In this document: positions 6,644 through 9,231 of the stretch, one piece after another
Position numbering within the stretch: position 1 is the stretch's first letter
Layout: the number at the start of each line of letters is the position of its first letter
Assembly (NCBI GenBank): GCA_041571375.1
Contig: JBFFUJ010000088.1
Span: 1-9,231 of the forward strand
Length of the DNA stretch: 9,231 nt
Direction of reading: 5' to 3'
Source of the DNA: CALKKN01 sp041571375
GTDB taxonomy: Bacteria > Pseudomonadota > Gammaproteobacteria > Xanthomonadales > SZUA-36
The notes under the pieces: generated by a model
Database searches by the model: none
What the model was told of the DNA's origin: nothing
Seen by the model: the letters and a program-made list of their open reading frames with translations, nothing else
Made by a program: the position numbers and the translations under genes

Positions 6644-6649
6644 ATGGAG

Positions 6650-7945
6650 ATGAATCAAAAAACAGGATGTGCCTGGTGGACCCGAGCCATGCGGATTTTC
6701 CCCGGTGGCGCGCTCTTGGGTGCCGCCATGATACTGGCCACGGCTGTTGCCCATGCCGGCGGTCTGAGTCTGGCCGATGCCGAGGCCATTGCCCTCGAGG
6801 AGGATCCCTCGCTGCAAGCGGTGTCCTACCGGCGCGACGCGATGCAGGAGCTGGCGGTGGCCAGTGACCAATGGCCGGACCCGATGCTGAAAATGGGGTT
6901 CATGTCATTGCCGACGGATACCTGGAAACTGGGCCAGGAGCCCATGACCCAGGTCCAGGTCGGGGTGATACAGAAGTTCCCGAGGGGACGAACCCGTGAG
7001 CTGCGGGCGGAGCAGATGTTCGAACAGTCCGAAGCGCTGGCGGAAACGCTGGATGACACGCGCCTGCGCATCTTGCTGGCCGTGCGCGAAGACTACGTCG
7101 AGGTGCTCAAGCAGCGGAAGCTCGCCGCAATCAACGCCGACGCCCGGAGCGCCTTTGCCGACCTTGCTGACATCACGCAGGACTATTACGCCACCGGCCG
7201 GGTGCAGCAGCAGGACGTGCTGCGGGCTGCCGTGGAATTGGCGAGGGTCGAGGACCGCGCGACCCGCATCGCACAGGAGGAGGACCGCGCCAGAGCGCGG
7301 CTGGGGACCTGGATCGGCGACGCGGCTTATCGGGAATTGGCACCCGACTGGCCGGAGCTCGGCACACCGCCGGGTGCGGAGGAACTGCGCAGCGCTCTGG
7401 CCGGACATCCGCTCATACTCGCACTGCAGCAGAAAATCGAGGTTGCGGAGACCGGCGTCGAGCTGGCCGATCAGCGTTACAAGCCGGAGTTCGGAATCGA
7501 CCTGACCTACGGCGGACGCGGCGGCAGCAACATGGATGGCAGTTCCCGTTCCGACCTGTTTTCGATCATGTTGATGATGGACCTGCCCCTGTTCCACGAG
7601 AACCGGCAGGACCGCTACCGGTCTGCGGCCGTTGCCGAGGCGTCGGCCGTGGCCTTCCAGCGCGATGACACCTACCGCCGCATGCGCAGCGAGATTGGAA
7701 TGCACGCGGTGACGCTGGCGCGGCAGTTGGAGCGGTTGCGCCTGTTCGAGGAGTCGCTGCTGCCCGATGCATCGTTCAATGCCGAGGCGGCTTTTTCCGC
7801 GTATCAGGCGGCGCTGGAAAGCCTGACCACGCTGATGCGCGCCCGCATCACCGAATACGACCTGCAGCTGGAGTACGCAAGCCTGCGCGCCGAGACGCTC
7901 AAGACGATGGCACGCCTGCGTTACTTCGAGGGAGAGAAGTCATGA
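6650..7945 (+). CDS. TolC-family outer-membrane efflux channel (CusC-like role)
   Basis: Outer-membrane channel of a tripartite metal efflux pump; trimers form a barrel and a periplasmic tunnel that meets the adaptor protein. From the ATG at 6650 it has 431 residues, normal for the family. A signal peptide with core at about 20-34 ends in AHA (34-36). There is no lipobox cysteine, unlike E. coli CusC, which is acylated. The two TolC repeats lie at about 38-225 and 245-425, each starting with a family-typical helix (LSLADAEAIALEEDPSL; ELRSALAGHPLILAL). The stretch DPMLKMGFMSLPTDTW with QEPMTQVQVGVIQKFPRG is typical of channels encoded with heavy-metal RND pumps and is Met-rich. DLPLF (311-315) precedes the second-repeat strand region. 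It follows the Cys-rich gene by 89 bases and its stop overlaps the adaptor start (ATGA), so the two are co-translated. Confidence 0.9.
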   Translation: MNQKTGCAWWTRAMRIFPGGALLGAAMILATAVAHAGGLSLADAEAIALEEDPSLQAVSYRRDAMQELAVASDQWPDPMLKMGFMSLPTDTWKLGQEPMTQVQVGVIQKFPRGRTRELRAEQMFEQSEALAETLDDTRLRILLAVREDYVEVLKQRKLAAINADARSAFADLADITQDYYATGRVQQQDVLRAAVELARVEDRATRIAQEEDRARARLGTWIGDAAYRELAPDWPELGTPPGAEELRSALAGHPLILALQQKIEVAETGVELADQRYKPEFGIDLTYGGRGGSNMDGSSRSDLFSIMLMMDLPLFHENRQDRYRSAAVAEASAVAFQRDDTYRRMRSEIGMHAVTLARQLERLRLFEESLLPDASFNAEAAFSAYQAALESLTTLMRARITEYDLQLEYASLRAETLKTMARLRYFEGEKS

Positions 7946-9231
7946 AAAACCGGGTTTTCGTCATTGCACTGCTGGTACTCGCCTTCGCCGCGGGTGCCTT
8001 GCTCTCGCCTCGTCCGTTCGATCCCGGCAAAAGTTCGGAAGGCGCATCGGAGGGCGCCACATCGGAGCGGAAGATCCTTTACTGGGTAGCGCCAATGGAC
8101 CCGAATTTCCGGCGCGACAAGCCCGGCAAGTCCCCGATGGGCATGGACCTGGTCCCGGTCTACGAGGATGAATCAAGCGGCGGTGATGCCGTCACCGTCA
8201 GTCCGTCCGTCGTGAACAGCCTGGGCGTCCGCACCGAAAAAGCCCAGGTCCGGCCGCTGTGGCGTCGCATCGAGGCCACGGGATACGTCGGTTTCGACGA
8301 AACGCAGATCAGCCACATCAATACGCGCGTGTCGGGTTGGATTGTGCGGCTGCAGGTATCGGCCGAGGGGGAGCGTGTGAAGCAGGGTGGCCTGCTGTTC
8401 GAACTGTATTCCCCCGAACTGGTCAACGCCCAGAAGGAATACCTGCAGGCAGTCCGTCGGGGCGACTCCAGGTTGCTGGCGGGCGCGGAGGAGAAACTGC
8501 GGGCGCTCGGCATGATCCGCTCCGAGATCAAGATGCTGGGCCAGCGGGGATCGGCCTCCGAGAAGATCAAGATCTTCGCCCCCCAGGACGGCGTCGTCGC
8601 GAGCCTGAGTGTGCGCGAGGGGATGTACATTCAGCCCAACACGACCATCATGAGCCTTGCCGACCTCTCCCGCGTTTGGCTGCAGGCGGAGGTGTTCGAA
8701 TCCCAGGTCGACTGGGTGGCAAAGGGACAGGCGGCCGAGGCCCGCCTGGAATACATGCCGGGAACCGAGTTCAGCGGGCAGGTGGATTACGTTTACCCGG
8801 TGCTCGATCCCGTGACCCGAACCCTGCGCGTCCGTCTGCGCTTCGACAATCCCGACGAGCGCCTGAAGCCGAACATGTACGCGCGCGTCAGCATCTACGG
8901 CAAACTCAAGCCCAACGCGCTGAGCATCTCGCGCGAGGCGCTGATCCGGGCTCCCGGGAGGGATCGCGTCGTGGTTGCCCTGGGTAGCGGTCGATTCCGC
9001 GTGCATGAGGTCCTGGCCGGCCTGGAAAGCGGCTCCTTCGTGGAGATCCTGGCCGGCCTCGAGGAGGGTGACGAAATCGTCACGTCTTCCCAGTTCCTGA
9101 TCGATTCGGAAGCCAGCCTGGCCGGCAGCATTCAGCGGCTCGGAGCGGCGGACGCAGTCCCGGAAGAGCGAACACCCGGGCCGGTGTTCGCCAGTGGCTG
9201 GGTCGAGCAGGTCGACCCGGCGGAGCGTCAA
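7942..9231 (+). CDS. cusB: CusB-like heavy-metal efflux periplasmic adaptor, 3' end missing
   Basis: Membrane fusion protein linking an inner-membrane RND pump to the TolC-family channel. 430 codons are open to the edge. The N-terminus is one membrane anchor or signal (4-20). Next comes a heavy-metal-binding domain (46-74) with YWVAPMDPNFRRDKPGKSP and MDLVPVY. It lacks the cysteines of many such domains but keeps three Met (52, 66, 68) matching the Cu/Ag-handling Met triad of E. coli CusB. The later order is family-like: the barrel-sandwich first half (SHINTRVSGWIVRLQVSAEG, about 124-143), a helical hairpin (158-200), its second half (IKIFAPQDGVVASLSVREG, 209-227), a beta-barrel domain (246-320, with LADLSRVWLQAEV) and a membrane-proximal domain (325-390). 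The last residues (SGWVEQVD) resemble the start of a fused CusF-like domain. GGAG lies 7 bases before the start. Cu(I)/Ag(I) is the likely substrate. A cusA-type pump gene is expected next. Confidence 0.92.
   Translation, partial: MKNRVFVIALLVLAFAAGALLSPRPFDPGKSSEGASEGATSERKILYWVAPMDPNFRRDKPGKSPMGMDLVPVYEDESSGGDAVTVSPSVVNSLGVRTEKAQVRPLWRRIEATGYVGFDETQISHINTRVSGWIVRLQVSAEGERVKQGGLLFELYSPELVNAQKEYLQAVRRGDSRLLAGAEEKLRALGMIRSEIKMLGQRGSASEKIKIFAPQDGVVASLSVREGMYIQPNTTIMSLADLSRVWLQAEVFESQVDWVAKGQAAEARLEYMPGTEFSGQVDYVYPVLDPVTRTLRVRLRFDNPDERLKPNMYARVSIYGKLKPNALSISREALIRAPGRDRVVVALGSGRFRVHEVLAGLESGSFVEILAGLEEGDEIVTSSQFLIDSEASLAGSIQRLGAADAVPEERTPGPVFASGWVEQVDPAERQ

Noticed and set aside
6353..6649. Upstream extension of the TolC-family gene to an ATG at 6353
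   Set aside because: It would overlap the Cys-rich gene for about 200 bases, adds an Arg/Pro-rich tail before the signal peptide, and lacks the well-spaced GGAG that the 6650 start has.
8173..9231. 352-residue open frame on the minus strand under the adaptor gene
   Set aside because: Exact antisense register of the CusB-like gene; the predicted protein is His/Asp/Gln-rich without domain patterns.

Overview
The window is GC-rich, gene-dense Gram-negative DNA. The proteins are of proteobacterial type: an AsmA-like DUF748 envelope protein, a TRAP transporter with a TPR-type lipoprotein partner, and a Cus-like tripartite metal efflux operon. The best guess is a high-GC gammaproteobacterium. That guess comes from protein style and codon use, not from a phylogenetic marker, so it is tentative.

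Layout: (1) Positions 1-2391 on the minus strand hold most of a very large DUF748 (AsmA-superfamily) protein. Its C-terminal end lies outside the window. (2) Positions 2392-2484 are a compact divergent promoter region. (3) Positions 2485-6163 on the plus strand form a tight four-gene operon for a TPR-protein-associated TRAP transporter. It encodes a TatT-type lipoprotein, a DctP-type periplasmic binding protein, the small membrane subunit DctQ and the large membrane subunit DctM. The last three genes are joined by 4-base start/stop overlaps. (4) Positions 6210 to the right edge on the plus strand form a second operon. It encodes a small Cys/His-rich secreted protein, a TolC-family outer-membrane channel and a CusB-like periplasmic adaptor with a heavy-metal-binding domain. 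The adaptor is cut by the right edge, and an RND pump (CusA-like) is expected beyond it.

How the parts may work together: in the first operon the binding protein should hand a ligand to the DctQM symporter, with the TatT lipoprotein docking on the binding protein. The binding protein lacks the arginine that normally holds a carboxylate in TRAP binding proteins (a tryptophan stands there by eye alignment). This fits the Treponema Tp0956/Tp0957 precedent, where a hydrophobic ligand is suspected. The divergent neighbour belongs to a superfamily linked to lipid movement across the envelope, so a shared lipid or hydrophobic-compound theme is plausible but unproven. The second operon looks like copper/silver-type efflux headed by a small candidate metal-binding protein.

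Odd structures: a 26-bp near-perfect inverted repeat in the first codons of the DUF748 gene; a GC-rich palindrome cluster between the small Cys-rich gene and the TolC gene; a promoter-like element that would make the Cys-rich gene's mRNA nearly leaderless; and what may be the start of a CusF-like domain fused to the adaptor at the right edge. No RNA genes, insertion sequences, CRISPR arrays or convincing terminators were seen.
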